Source of the DNA: Pseudomonas sp. DTU12.3
Lineage (GTDB): Bacteria; Pseudomonadota; Gammaproteobacteria; Pseudomonadales; Pseudomonadaceae
Direction: 5' to 3'
DNA: 64,000 nucleotides
NCBI RefSeq assembly: GCF_004124275.1
Contig: NZ_CP027218.1
Coordinates: 6,102,501-6,166,500 of the forward strand
Positions within the stretch are counted from its first letter, which is position 1, and each line of letters starts with the position of its first letter. Both the position numbers and the translations under genes were made by a program. The notes beneath the pieces are model-generated. The model worked only from the letters and a program-made list of their open reading frames with translations. It did not search any database and was not told the origin of the DNA. This document shows, one piece after another, positions 49,296-56,973 of this stretch.

Positions 49296-50597
49296 TTACA
49301 GGGTTTTTTCGAAGATTTTCGAGTTGCGCTGAAAGTTGTATAGCGATGCCCGTGCCGCTGGCAGGCGTTCAACGCTGCTAGGCTCGAACCCACGCTCGCG
49401 GAACCAGTGCGCGGTACGTGTGGTGAGAACGAACAAGGTCTTCAAACCCTGCGCCCGCGCACGGGTTTCGATGCGCTCCAGCAACTCATCACCGCGACCG
49501 CCATGGCGATACTCCGGATTCACTGCCAGGCACGCCAGCTCGCCGGCATCGGAGTCGGCAATCTGATACAGCGCCGCACAGGCGATGATCATGCCTTCAC
49601 GTTCGACCACGCTGAACTGCTCGATCTCACGCTCCAGCACTTCGCGCGAACGCCGTACCAGAATTCCCTGCTCTTCCAGCGGGCTGATCAAGTCAAGCAA
49701 ACCGCCGACGTCTTCAATCGCCGCCTCGCGCACCAGTTCGAATTGTTCTTGCGCAACCAGCGTACCGCCACCGTCACGGGTGAACAGCTCGGTCAGCAGC
49801 GCGCCGTCTTCGGCGTAGCTGACGATATGGCTGCGCGCCACACCGCCACGGCAGGCTTCGGCGGCGGCATCGAGCAATTCCGCCTGATAGTTGCTGTTGC
49901 CCAGCCGCTGCAAATGCGCCGGCACTTGCTGTGGACGCAGTTCGCGCACCAACCGGCCGTTTTCATCGATAAGGCCGAGGTCTGCGCCGAACAGCAGCAG
50001 CTTGTCGGCGCCCAGATCGATGGCGGCGCGGGTGGCGACGTCTTCGCAGGCGAGGTTGAAGATTTCCCCGGTCGGCGAGTAGCCCAGCGGCGACAGCAGC
50101 ACGATCGAGCGCTCATCGAGCAGGCGATTGATGCCCTTGCGATCGACCCGGCGCACTTCGCCGGTGTGGTGATAGTCGACACCTTCGAGCACGCCGATCG
50201 GCCGCGCCGTCACCAGGTTGCCGCTGGCCACGCGCAGACGCGAGCCCTGCATCGGCGACGAAGCCATGTCCATCGACAGTCGCGCTTCAATAGCGATGCG
50301 CAACTGGCCGACGGCATCGATTACACATTCCAGGGTCGCGGCATCGGTGATGCGCATGCCGTGGTGGTAATGCGGGGTCAGGCCGCGGGCGGCGAGGCGG
50401 GTTTCAATTTGCGGGCGCGAACCGTGCACCAGCACCAGACGCACGCCAAGGCTGTGCAGCAGAACGATGTCGTGGACGATGTTGCCGAAATTCGGATGCT
50501 CAACGCCGTCGCCGGGCAGCATGACGACGAAGGTGCAGTCGCGGTGGGCATTGATGTAAGGGGACGCGTGACGAAGCCAATTGACGTATTCGGGCAT
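49296..50597 (-). CDS. argA: N-acetylglutamate synthase
   Basis: A 433-residue enzyme making N-acetylglutamate from acetyl-CoA and glutamate, the first step of arginine synthesis. The N-terminal amino-acid-kinase-like domain (about 1-285; LVLVHGSRPQIETRLAARG near 55-73) binds arginine for feedback. The C-terminal GNAT domain has CLAVNPEYRHGGRGDELLERIE, the acetyl-CoA loop near 370-390. It follows argE on the same strand with a REPIN between them. Its promoter is probably in the 245-base gap. Confidence 0.96.
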   Translation of the reverse strand: MPEYVNWLRHASPYINAHRDCTFVVMLPGDGVEHPNFGNIVHDIVLLHSLGVRLVLVHGSRPQIETRLAARGLTPHYHHGMRITDAATLECVIDAVGQLRIAIEARLSMDMASSPMQGSRLRVASGNLVTARPIGVLEGVDYHHTGEVRRVDRKGINRLLDERSIVLLSPLGYSPTGEIFNLACEDVATRAAIDLGADKLLLFGADLGLIDENGRLVRELRPQQVPAHLQRLGNSNYQAELLDAAAEACRGGVARSHIVSYAEDGALLTELFTRDGGGTLVAQEQFELVREAAIEDVGGLLDLISPLEEQGILVRRSREVLEREIEQFSVVEREGMIIACAALYQIADSDAGELACLAVNPEYRHGGRGDELLERIETRARAQGLKTLFVLTTRTAHWFRERGFEPSSVERLPAARASLYNFQRNSKIFEKTL

Positions 50598-50746
50598 GAA
50601 CCTGGGCCTGTAATAAATAGCAGCCGGAAAAAGGGGCGAAACGAAAAACGCACAGCGGGCTGATGGTTATCGTCGGAACAGGCTTGGCGACACGCGCGCT
50701 CTCCTCATGAATACGGGTTCAATTCCCACAAATTTAACGACCTTCC

Positions 50747-50832
50747 CTGTAGGAGCTGCCGCAGGCTGCGATCTTTTGACTTTGTTTTTAAAAGACAAGA
50801 TCAAAAGATCGCAGCCTTCGGCAGCTCCTACA
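50747..50832. repeat. REPIN, GATC class (copy A8)
   Basis: Inverted GATC-class REP pair with a longer AT-rich centre (GACTTTGTTTTTAAAAGACAAG), between argE and argA, which are transcribed in the same direction. Confidence 0.9.
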
Positions 50833-50842
50833 AGGGAGGCGT

Positions 50843-51988
50843 TCAATTGTTCAGGCAGTAATGTTCAATCAGTTGCCGTAATAGATGCACGGTAGGCTGC
50901 AAACGTGACATTTCAAGGTACTCACCGGGCTGATGCGCACAGGCAATGTCGCCGGGGCCGAGGACAATGGTTTCGCAGCCAAGGAGCTGAAGATAAGGCG
51001 CTTCGGTGCCGAACGCTACTGCTTCGGCGCTGTGACCGGTGAGCTTTTCGGCGATGCGCACCAGTTCGGCGTCTTCGGACTGCTCGAACGACGGTACTTC
51101 CGGGAACAGCGGCTTGTAATCGATCTTCACCTGATGGCGCTCGGCCACTGGGTTGAGCTTGCGCAGAATCTCCGCGCGCAGGACTTTCGGGTCCATGCCC
51201 GGCAATGGCCGCAGGTCGAACTCCAGCGAACACTGGCCGCAGATACGGTTGGGGTTGTCGCCGCCATGAATGCAGCCGAAATTCATCGTCGGTTGCGGCA
51301 CGCTGAACTGCGAGTTGTTGAATTCACGTTGCCACAACAGGCGCAGGCCGCGCAGTTCGCCGATCGCATCGTGCATCGCTTCGAGGGCGCTGTGGCCCAA
51401 GCGCGGATCCGACGAATGGCCGCTCTGCCCGAGGATATCGATGCGCTCCATCATGATGCCTTTGTGCATGCGGATCGGCTTGAGCCCGGTCGGCTCGCCG
51501 ATCACCGCCGCGCGGCCCAGCGGACGTCCCGCCTCGGCCAGCGCCCGGGCGCCGGACATCGAGCTTTCTTCATCGCAGGTGGCGAGGATCAGCAGCGGCT
51601 GTTTGAAAGGTTGATCGAGCAAAGGCTGCACGGCTTCGATGATCAGCGCGAAGAAGCCTTTCATATCGCAGCTGCCCAGACCGACCCAGCGGCCATCGAC
51701 TTCGGTGAGCCTCAGCGGATCGGTCTGCCACAACGCATCGTCGTACGGCACCGTGTCGCTGTGCCCGGCCAGCACCAGCCCGCCGGGGCCGCTGCCGAAA
51801 CTGGCGAGCAGGTTGAATTTGCCGGGGCTGACCTGCTGGATATCACAGCTAAAGCCCAGGTCACCCAGCCAACCGGCGAGCAAATCGATCACTGCCCGAT
51901 TGGATTGATCGAGGCTCGGTTGGGTACAGCTGACCGACGGCGCGGCGATCAGCGCAGCGAACTGGTCTTGCATGGACGGCAAAGGCAT
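50843..51988 (-). CDS. argE: acetylornithine deacetylase
   Basis: A 381-residue M20-family zinc hydrolase converting N-acetylornithine to ornithine and acetate. Metal ligands are in GLVLAGHSDTVPYDD near 74-88 (His-x-Asp), GLGSCDMKGFFAL near 107 (Asp), ATCDEESSMSGARAL near 139 (general base Glu and ligand Glu) and the late His in CAHQPGEYL near 355. ATG 51988 has GGAG 7 bases upstream and is preferred to a TTG at 52000. Since Pseudomonas usually recycles acetyl groups through ArgJ, ArgE-like members may also serve other N-acyl substrates. Confidence 0.92.
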   Translation of the reverse strand: MPLPSMQDQFAALIAAPSVSCTQPSLDQSNRAVIDLLAGWLGDLGFSCDIQQVSPGKFNLLASFGSGPGGLVLAGHSDTVPYDDALWQTDPLRLTEVDGRWVGLGSCDMKGFFALIIEAVQPLLDQPFKQPLLILATCDEESSMSGARALAEAGRPLGRAAVIGEPTGLKPIRMHKGIMMERIDILGQSGHSSDPRLGHSALEAMHDAIGELRGLRLLWQREFNNSQFSVPQPTMNFGCIHGGDNPNRICGQCSLEFDLRPLPGMDPKVLRAEILRKLNPVAERHQVKIDYKPLFPEVPSFEQSEDAELVRIAEKLTGHSAEAVAFGTEAPYLQLLGCETIVLGPGDIACAHQPGEYLEMSRLQPTVHLLRQLIEHYCLNN

Positions 51989-52143
51989 CGCTGACTCCAA
52001 CTCCCGATTTGAAGTCCATCATAGAACCATCCGGCGTCAGGAATAAACCGCCGCAGGGCGTAGGACGAATCAGTCCTGTACACTGCACGGCCTTGGCAGC
52101 CACATATTCCCCGGCTGCGCTCCCGATCCTGGATTTTCCGGCC

Positions 52144-53514
52144 ATGCAGAAAGAAACCGAAATCAAACTCCGCGTCAGCCGCGAAACCCTCGCCGCCCTG
52201 CGCGAGCACCCGCTACTGAAAAAACGCAACAAAAGTGGCTGGGAACGCCGTGAGTTGATGAACCAGTACTTCGACACCCCCGAGCGTGATCTGGCTCAGG
52301 CCAAAGTTGCCCTGCGCCTGCGCAAGGACGGCGACGAAGTGATTCAGACCCTCAAGACCCGTGGCCAGAGCGTCGCCGGTCTGTCCGAGCGTAACGAATA
52401 CGACTGGAAGTTGCCGAAAGCCAAGCTCGATGTGAAGAAACTCGACGGCGAATGCTGGCCCGAGTCGCTGGCCGAGCTGGACAAGAAAACCCTCAAGCCG
52501 ATCTTCACCACCGATTTCGTCCGCGAACGCGCCGAAATCGCCTGGGGCCGTGGCAAGACCAAAGTGGTCATCGAAGCCGCACTGGACCTCGGTCACGTCG
52601 TGGTCGGCAAGCAGAAAGAAGAAATCTGCGAGCTGGAACTGGAACTGCGCGAAGGCGAACCTGCCGCGCTGCTGGAACTGGCTGCCGAACTGGCCGAAAC
52701 CCTCGCGCTGATGCCGTGCGACATCAGCAAGGCTGAGCGCGGTTATCGTCTGTACGACGCCAACAGCTATTCGCTGAGCCTGCCGGCGCCGGAGCTGACC
52801 GCGGAAACCCAACTCGACGACGCGTTTGCCGCACTGAGCTGGCATTTGCTCGGCAGCAGCCAGCGTCTGGCGGAACAGTACCGTTTCAACGGCCACTGGC
52901 GCCTGTTGCTCGACTGGGTCGAGAACCTCGCCGAAATGCGCGCCCTGCTCAGCAGCCTCGGCCAGGCCGCACCGCGCCAGTCGACGCACGACTTGCGTGT
53001 TGCGCTGGATGCCTTGCTGGAAGACTGGCGCCCACTGGTGCAAGCCGGTATCGAAGACGAAGACGTGCGCAAAGCTGCGCCAGAGCAGTTCCTCGAAGAA
53101 CTCGAAGACCCGCGCTGGGGCCTGTTCTCGCTGAGCACTTCGCGCTGGTTGCTGGCCCGCACCTGGACCGCCGACCGTAACGTACGTGGTAACCGTCAGG
53201 GCGGCGCGCAATTGCACAGCTGGCTGCCGCGCACTTTGGGCGAAGAAGCCACGGCCCTGCAATTGCAGCGCTACCAGCAGCAGCCGGAAGATCTGGCTGA
53301 ACAACTGCCGCGTATCGAACGCATTCAGGTCTGGCTGCACCACGCGCGCAACGTGCTGGAGATCCCGGAAATGGATCGCTTGTACGGCGAGCTGAACAAG
53401 TTGGCGCAACTGGCCAACGAGCCGACGATCACTGACGAACTGCTCGATGCGCGCAAGCAGCAGGCGATTGCGGTTTATCAGAATCGCGCATGGAAAATGC
53501 TCCTGCGCATGTAA
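52144..53514 (+). CDS. CYTH and CHAD domain protein (inorganic triphosphatase type)
   Basis: A 456-residue protein. The N-terminal CYTH domain (about 1-200) starts MQKETEIKLRVS with the ExExK motif and has many strand-borne Glu/Arg/Lys residues lining a triphosphate tunnel (NQYFDTPERDL, VALRLRKDG, CELELELREGE). The C-terminal CHAD domain (about 225-456) is helical with conserved His/Arg/Lys (STHDLRVALDALLEDW, QVWLHHARNVLE), a polyphosphate-binding module. The E. coli relative YgiF hydrolyses inorganic triphosphate; the same is likely here. It is divergent from argE. ATG 52144 is the natural start. Confidence 0.92.
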   Translation: MQKETEIKLRVSRETLAALREHPLLKKRNKSGWERRELMNQYFDTPERDLAQAKVALRLRKDGDEVIQTLKTRGQSVAGLSERNEYDWKLPKAKLDVKKLDGECWPESLAELDKKTLKPIFTTDFVRERAEIAWGRGKTKVVIEAALDLGHVVVGKQKEEICELELELREGEPAALLELAAELAETLALMPCDISKAERGYRLYDANSYSLSLPAPELTAETQLDDAFAALSWHLLGSSQRLAEQYRFNGHWRLLLDWVENLAEMRALLSSLGQAAPRQSTHDLRVALDALLEDWRPLVQAGIEDEDVRKAAPEQFLEELEDPRWGLFSLSTSRWLLARTWTADRNVRGNRQGGAQLHSWLPRTLGEEATALQLQRYQQQPEDLAEQLPRIERIQVWLHHARNVLEIPEMDRLYGELNKLAQLANEPTITDELLDARKQQAIAVYQNRAWKMLLRM

Positions 53515-53521
53515 CACCGCT

Positions 53522-53585
53522 TTCGCGAGCAGGCTCGCTCCCACATTGGAATGCAATCCCCTGTGGGAGCGAGCCTGCTCGCGAA
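53522..53585. repeat. REPIN, GTGGGAGCGAG class (copy B5)
   Basis: Inverted REP pair with the centre ATTGGAATGCAATCC, between the convergent CYTH-CHAD and Lrp-type genes. Confidence 0.9.
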
Positions 53586-53603
53586 GAGGCCAGCTGCCTT
53601 AAA

Positions 53604-54068
53604 TCAAACCGGGAGGCTGGTGGTGGATTTGATCTCCGACAACGCCACAATCGAATTCACTTCCTGTATCCCCGGCACCAGCGACAGCTTTTCGAAGAAA
53701 AACCGCTCATACGCCTCGATGTCCGCCGCGACAATGCGCAACAGAAAATCCACTGCGCCCATCAACACGTAACACTCCAGCACCTCCGGAAACCCGCGAA
53801 TCGCCTCGGTGAACTCGGTGAAGTTCGAGCGTCCGTGCGCGTTGAGTTTGATCTCGGCAAAGATTTGCGTGTTCAGGCCAATCTTCTTGCGATCAAGTAA
53901 GGTCACCTGGCCACGAATGATCCCCTCTTCCTTCATCCGCTGAATCCGCCGCCAGCACGGCGATTGCGACAGGCCCACCTGTTCGGCGATCTGCGCACTG
54001 GACAGTGAAGCGTCCTCTTGCAGCAGGGCGAGTATCTTGCGGTCGTAGCTGTCCAGCTCGCTGTGCAT
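53604..54068 (-). CDS. Lrp/AsnC family transcriptional regulator
   Basis: A 154-residue regulator. The N-terminal AsnC-type helix-turn-helix is LDSYDRKILALLQEDASLSSAQIAEQVGLSQSPCWRRIQRMKEEGII (about 5-51), followed by a C-terminal RAM/ACT-like amino-acid-sensing domain (NFTEFTEAIRGFPEVLECYVLMGAVDFLLRIVAADIEAYERF). Such proteins form octamers and respond to amino acids. It is divergent from a small ACT-like gene at 54195, with a short dyad in the gap, so it probably regulates that gene. Confidence 0.93.
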   Translation of the reverse strand: MHSELDSYDRKILALLQEDASLSSAQIAEQVGLSQSPCWRRIQRMKEEGIIRGQVTLLDRKKIGLNTQIFAEIKLNAHGRSNFTEFTEAIRGFPEVLECYVLMGAVDFLLRIVAADIEAYERFFFEKLSLVPGIQEVNSIVALSEIKSTTSLPV

Positions 54069-54097
54069 AAAAAAACCTCTAATCTAATTCCTTGCGA

Positions 54098-54116
54098 ATT
54101 GATTTAGTCGATCAAT
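54098..54116. promoter_or_regulatory. candidate Lrp-type operator dyad
   Basis: ATTGAT-N7-ATCAAT, a 19-bp inverted repeat in the AT-rich gap between the Lrp-type gene and the divergent ACT-like gene. The size and A/T character suit Lrp/AsnC operators; binding is inferred. Confidence 0.45.
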
Positions 54117-54194
54117 CGCCAATAACGCCGATCATAGCCAAGAAATACCCGCTACCGAATGTAAAAATTCCTCCAGTTATTTTGGAGACCCACC

Positions 54195-54533
54195 ATGCCG
54201 CATCTTGAAGCCGTGAACAGCGCCCCGCACCGCGCCGACGTCTGGAACGTCAGCAACGCCCACTGCCTGGCGCAATATCAGATCCTCGCCGAAGCCGAGC
54301 CGGACTTGCTGGTGCGCGTGCTCAACCTGTTCACGTTGCAGTTCCTCACGCCCGAACAGGTCAACGTGCAGCGGATGGACGACTTGCTGTCGATCGACAT
54401 CGTCATGGGCGGTTTCAGCTGGCATCGCGCGCAAGTGATCGCGGAAAAACTTCGTAACCTGATCAGCGTCTGCTCGGTGAATCTGCAAAATGCCGACAGC
54501 GCTTGGGATGGCCGTGCACAAGCGGCCGGCTGA
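54195..54533 (+). CDS. small ACT-like protein
   Basis: A 112-residue protein with no recognised enzymatic motif. From about residue 27 it shows the beta-alpha-beta-beta-alpha-beta pattern of an ACT/ferredoxin-like domain: YQILAEAEPDLLVRVLNLFTLQ, a strand ending VNVQRMD, LLSIDIVMGGFSW, then the helix HRAQVIAEKLRNLISVCSVNLQ. This resembles the small regulatory subunit of acetolactate synthase (IlvM/IlvN), although no large subunit is nearby. Amino-acid sensing or binding is inferred. It is divergent from an Lrp-type regulator gene and has GGAG before the ATG. Confidence 0.75.
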   Translation: MPHLEAVNSAPHRADVWNVSNAHCLAQYQILAEAEPDLLVRVLNLFTLQFLTPEQVNVQRMDDLLSIDIVMGGFSWHRAQVIAEKLRNLISVCSVNLQNADSAWDGRAQAAG

Positions 54534-54625
54534 CAAATCCGGCAACGGCTTCGTCGGGTAGTGGCCCAACGGTCTGCGCGGCCACGACTATCCTTTTGCG
54601 CAATGTCGCTCAAAAGGAAGCCCGC

Positions 54626-56410
54626 ATGTCCGTTCAACTCGCCACTCAGGACCGCAGGCTCGAACTCAACGATGTGTTGCGTGAACTGGTCGCTCAGGGG
54701 TTTATCTGCCAGGAGTCGGCGGAGCAGGCGCTGAATGCCCGTCGCCGGCACGCCGCTCACGGCCAGATGCATCCGCTGGAATTCATCGCCAGCCAGCAAC
54801 TCGACGACCTCAGCCGTCCGGGCAAACACCTCGACCTCGAAAGCCTGACCCTATGGCTGGCGCAACAGGCCGGCCAGCCGTATTTGCGCATCGACCCGCT
54901 GAAGATCAACGTCGCCGCGATCACCCCGTTGATGTCCTACGCTTTTGCACAACGGCACAGGATTCTCGCGGTAGCGGTCGACCGCGATTCGGTGACCGTG
55001 GCCAGCGCCCAGCCCTACGTCAATGCCTGGGAAGCCGACCTGACCCATGTCCTGAAGCTGCCGATCAAACGGGTGGTGGCCAACCCGGCGGACATCCAGC
55101 GTTTCAGCGTCGAGTTCTTTCGCCTGGCGAAATCGGTCAGCGGCGCCAGCAATGCCGATCAACAGGGTGGTAACCTCGGCAACTTCGAGCAGTTGCTCAA
55201 CCTCGGCGCCAGCGATCAGGAGCCGGACGCCAACGACGCGCACATCGTCAACATCGTCGACTGGCTGTTCCAGTACGCCTTCCAGCAGCGCGCCAGCGAT
55301 ATCCACATCGAACCCCGGCGCGAGCAAGGCACGGTGCGCTTTCGCATCGATGGCGTGCTGCACAACGTCTATCAATTCCCGCCGCAGGTGACCATGGCGA
55401 TCGTCAGTCGCCTGAAAAGCCTCGGGCGGATGAACGTCGCCGAGAAGCGCAAACCCCAGGACGGCCGCGTCAAGACCAAGACCCCGGACGGCGGTGAAGT
55501 CGAGTTGAGGTTATCAACGCTGCCGACGGCGTTCGGCGAAAAAATGGTCATGCGGATTTTCGACCCGGAGGTGCTGCTCAAGGATTTCGATCAACTGGGC
55601 TTCAGCGCCGACGACCTGCGGCGCTGGCAGGACATGACCCGCCAGCCCAACGGCATCATTCTGGTCACCGGGCCGACCGGTTCGGGCAAGACCACCACGC
55701 TCTACACCACGCTGAAAAAACTGGCGACGCCGGAGGTCAACCTCTGCACCATCGAAGACCCGATCGAGATGGTCGAGCCGGCGTTCAACCAGATGCAGGT
55801 GCAGCACAACATCGACCTGAGCTTCGCCGCCGGCGTGCGTGCGCTGATGCGGCAAGACCCGGACATCATCATGATCGGCGAGATCCGCGATCTCGAAACC
55901 GCTGAAATGGCGATTCAGGCCGCGCTCACCGGGCATTTGGTGCTTTCAACGCTGCACACCAACGACGCGCCGAGCGCGATCAGTCGGCTGCTCGAACTCG
56001 GCGTGCCGCATTACCTGATCAAAGCCACCGTGCTCGGGGTCATGGCCCAGCGTCTGGTGCGCACCCTGTGCCCGCACTGCAAGGCGCCGCTGACCCTGGA
56101 AGAGGAAGACTGGCAAACCTTGACCCGCCCTTGGCAGGCACCGCTGCCGAGTCATGCGCAACGCGCCATCGGCTGTCTCGAATGCCGCGACACCGGCTAT
56201 CACGGCCGTGCCGGGGTGTACGAAATCATGCAACTGAGCGATAGCCTGAAAGCCTTGATCACCCCGGACACCGACCTCACGGCGATACGGCGCCAGGCCT
56301 TCAAGGAAGGCATGCGCAGCCTGCGCCTGTCCGGCGCGCAGAAAGTCGCGGCGGGCCTGACCACAATTGAAGAGGTGCTGCGGGTGACACCGCAGAGTGA
56401 GCTGAAATAG
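54626..56410 (+). CDS. GspE/PilB-family secretion ATPase, orphan
   Basis: A 594-residue ATPase of the type II secretion/type IV pilus assembly family. The N-terminal GspE domain is at about 60-180. The core has Walker A GPTGSGKTTTLYT near 350, the Asp box and Walker B VRALMRQDPDIIMIGEIRD, and the His box TGHLVLSTLHTNDAPSA. A four-Cys zinc motif (CPHCK near 481 and CLECRDTGYHGRAG) matches GspE/PilB. No gsp or pil genes adjoin it, so its machine must be encoded elsewhere; P. aeruginosa has a similar lone ATPase beside these neighbours, as I recall. ATG 54626 has AAAAGGAAG upstream. Confidence 0.92.
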   Translation: MSVQLATQDRRLELNDVLRELVAQGFICQESAEQALNARRRHAAHGQMHPLEFIASQQLDDLSRPGKHLDLESLTLWLAQQAGQPYLRIDPLKINVAAITPLMSYAFAQRHRILAVAVDRDSVTVASAQPYVNAWEADLTHVLKLPIKRVVANPADIQRFSVEFFRLAKSVSGASNADQQGGNLGNFEQLLNLGASDQEPDANDAHIVNIVDWLFQYAFQQRASDIHIEPRREQGTVRFRIDGVLHNVYQFPPQVTMAIVSRLKSLGRMNVAEKRKPQDGRVKTKTPDGGEVELRLSTLPTAFGEKMVMRIFDPEVLLKDFDQLGFSADDLRRWQDMTRQPNGIILVTGPTGSGKTTTLYTTLKKLATPEVNLCTIEDPIEMVEPAFNQMQVQHNIDLSFAAGVRALMRQDPDIIMIGEIRDLETAEMAIQAALTGHLVLSTLHTNDAPSAISRLLELGVPHYLIKATVLGVMAQRLVRTLCPHCKAPLTLEEEDWQTLTRPWQAPLPSHAQRAIGCLECRDTGYHGRAGVYEIMQLSDSLKALITPDTDLTAIRRQAFKEGMRSLRLSGAQKVAAGLTTIEEVLRVTPQSELK

Positions 56411-56479
56411 CCCGTCATGGAACTGGATCGGGGGATTGGCAATCCAACGCCGTAGTTAACCCCCAGGAGTCACCTCATC

Positions 56480-56797
56480 ATGCGTCTCAAACTTGCTGTC
56501 GCCACGCTGGCCTTGCTGTCCCTTCCCGTTGGTTCGGCCATGGCGGACAGCTTTTGGCGTAACGTCATTTCGTCCGGTGCGACCACAGGTTCCACTTACC
56601 TGACCTTCAAGGATCACAAGCTGATCATCGCCGCGCAGGACGATGCCGGCAGCTTCGTCGCCAGTGACGGCGGCATTCGCGGGCCGTATCTGGAAGCGGC
56701 GATGCAGAAAGTCCGCGCCGACAATCCGGGCCTGCAGGCCACGGACATGGAATTGGCCAATGCGATTCTGGCGAAGAACGCTGTGGCTTCCGAGTAA
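56480..56797 (+). CDS. DUF2388 periplasmic protein
   Basis: A 105-residue secreted protein: signal peptide about 1-22 (LKLAVATLALLSLPVGSAMA), then DSFWRNVISSGATTGSTYLTFKDHKLIIAAQDDAGSFVAS and the C-terminal helix ANAILA, the DUF2388 pattern common in Pseudomonas, where such genes often occur in families. Function is unknown. It follows the GspE-type gene after 69 bases and has its own terminator. AGGAGT precedes the ATG. Confidence 0.88.
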   Translation: MRLKLAVATLALLSLPVGSAMADSFWRNVISSGATTGSTYLTFKDHKLIIAAQDDAGSFVASDGGIRGPYLEAAMQKVRADNPGLQATDMELANAILAKNAVASE

Positions 56798-56830
56798 AAA
56801 AAATGCCGCTCAAACGAGCGGCATTTTTTT
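56796..56830 (+). terminator. intrinsic terminator of the DUF2388 gene
   Basis: AAAAATGCCGCTC-AAAC-GAGCGGCATTTTTTT, a strong hairpin with a T-run starting right at the stop codon. The A-run also permits termination in the other direction. Confidence 0.94.
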
Positions 56831-56858
56831 GCCCGGATTTCAGCCCCACCGTATAACC

Positions 56859-56948
56859 CTGTGGGAGCGAGCCTGCTCGCGAAAGCGTCGTATCAGCCAA
56901 CATCAATGTATCTGACACACCGCCTTCGCGAGCAAGCCCGCTCCCACA
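56859..56948. repeat. REPIN, GTGGGAGCGAG class (copy B6)
   Basis: Inverted REP pair; the right arm is slightly diverged (GAGCAAGCCCGCTCCC). It lies between the DUF2388 gene and the convergent gcvP. Confidence 0.88.
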
Positions 56949-56973
56949 TTTGGACTGTGTGTATTCAGGGAAA

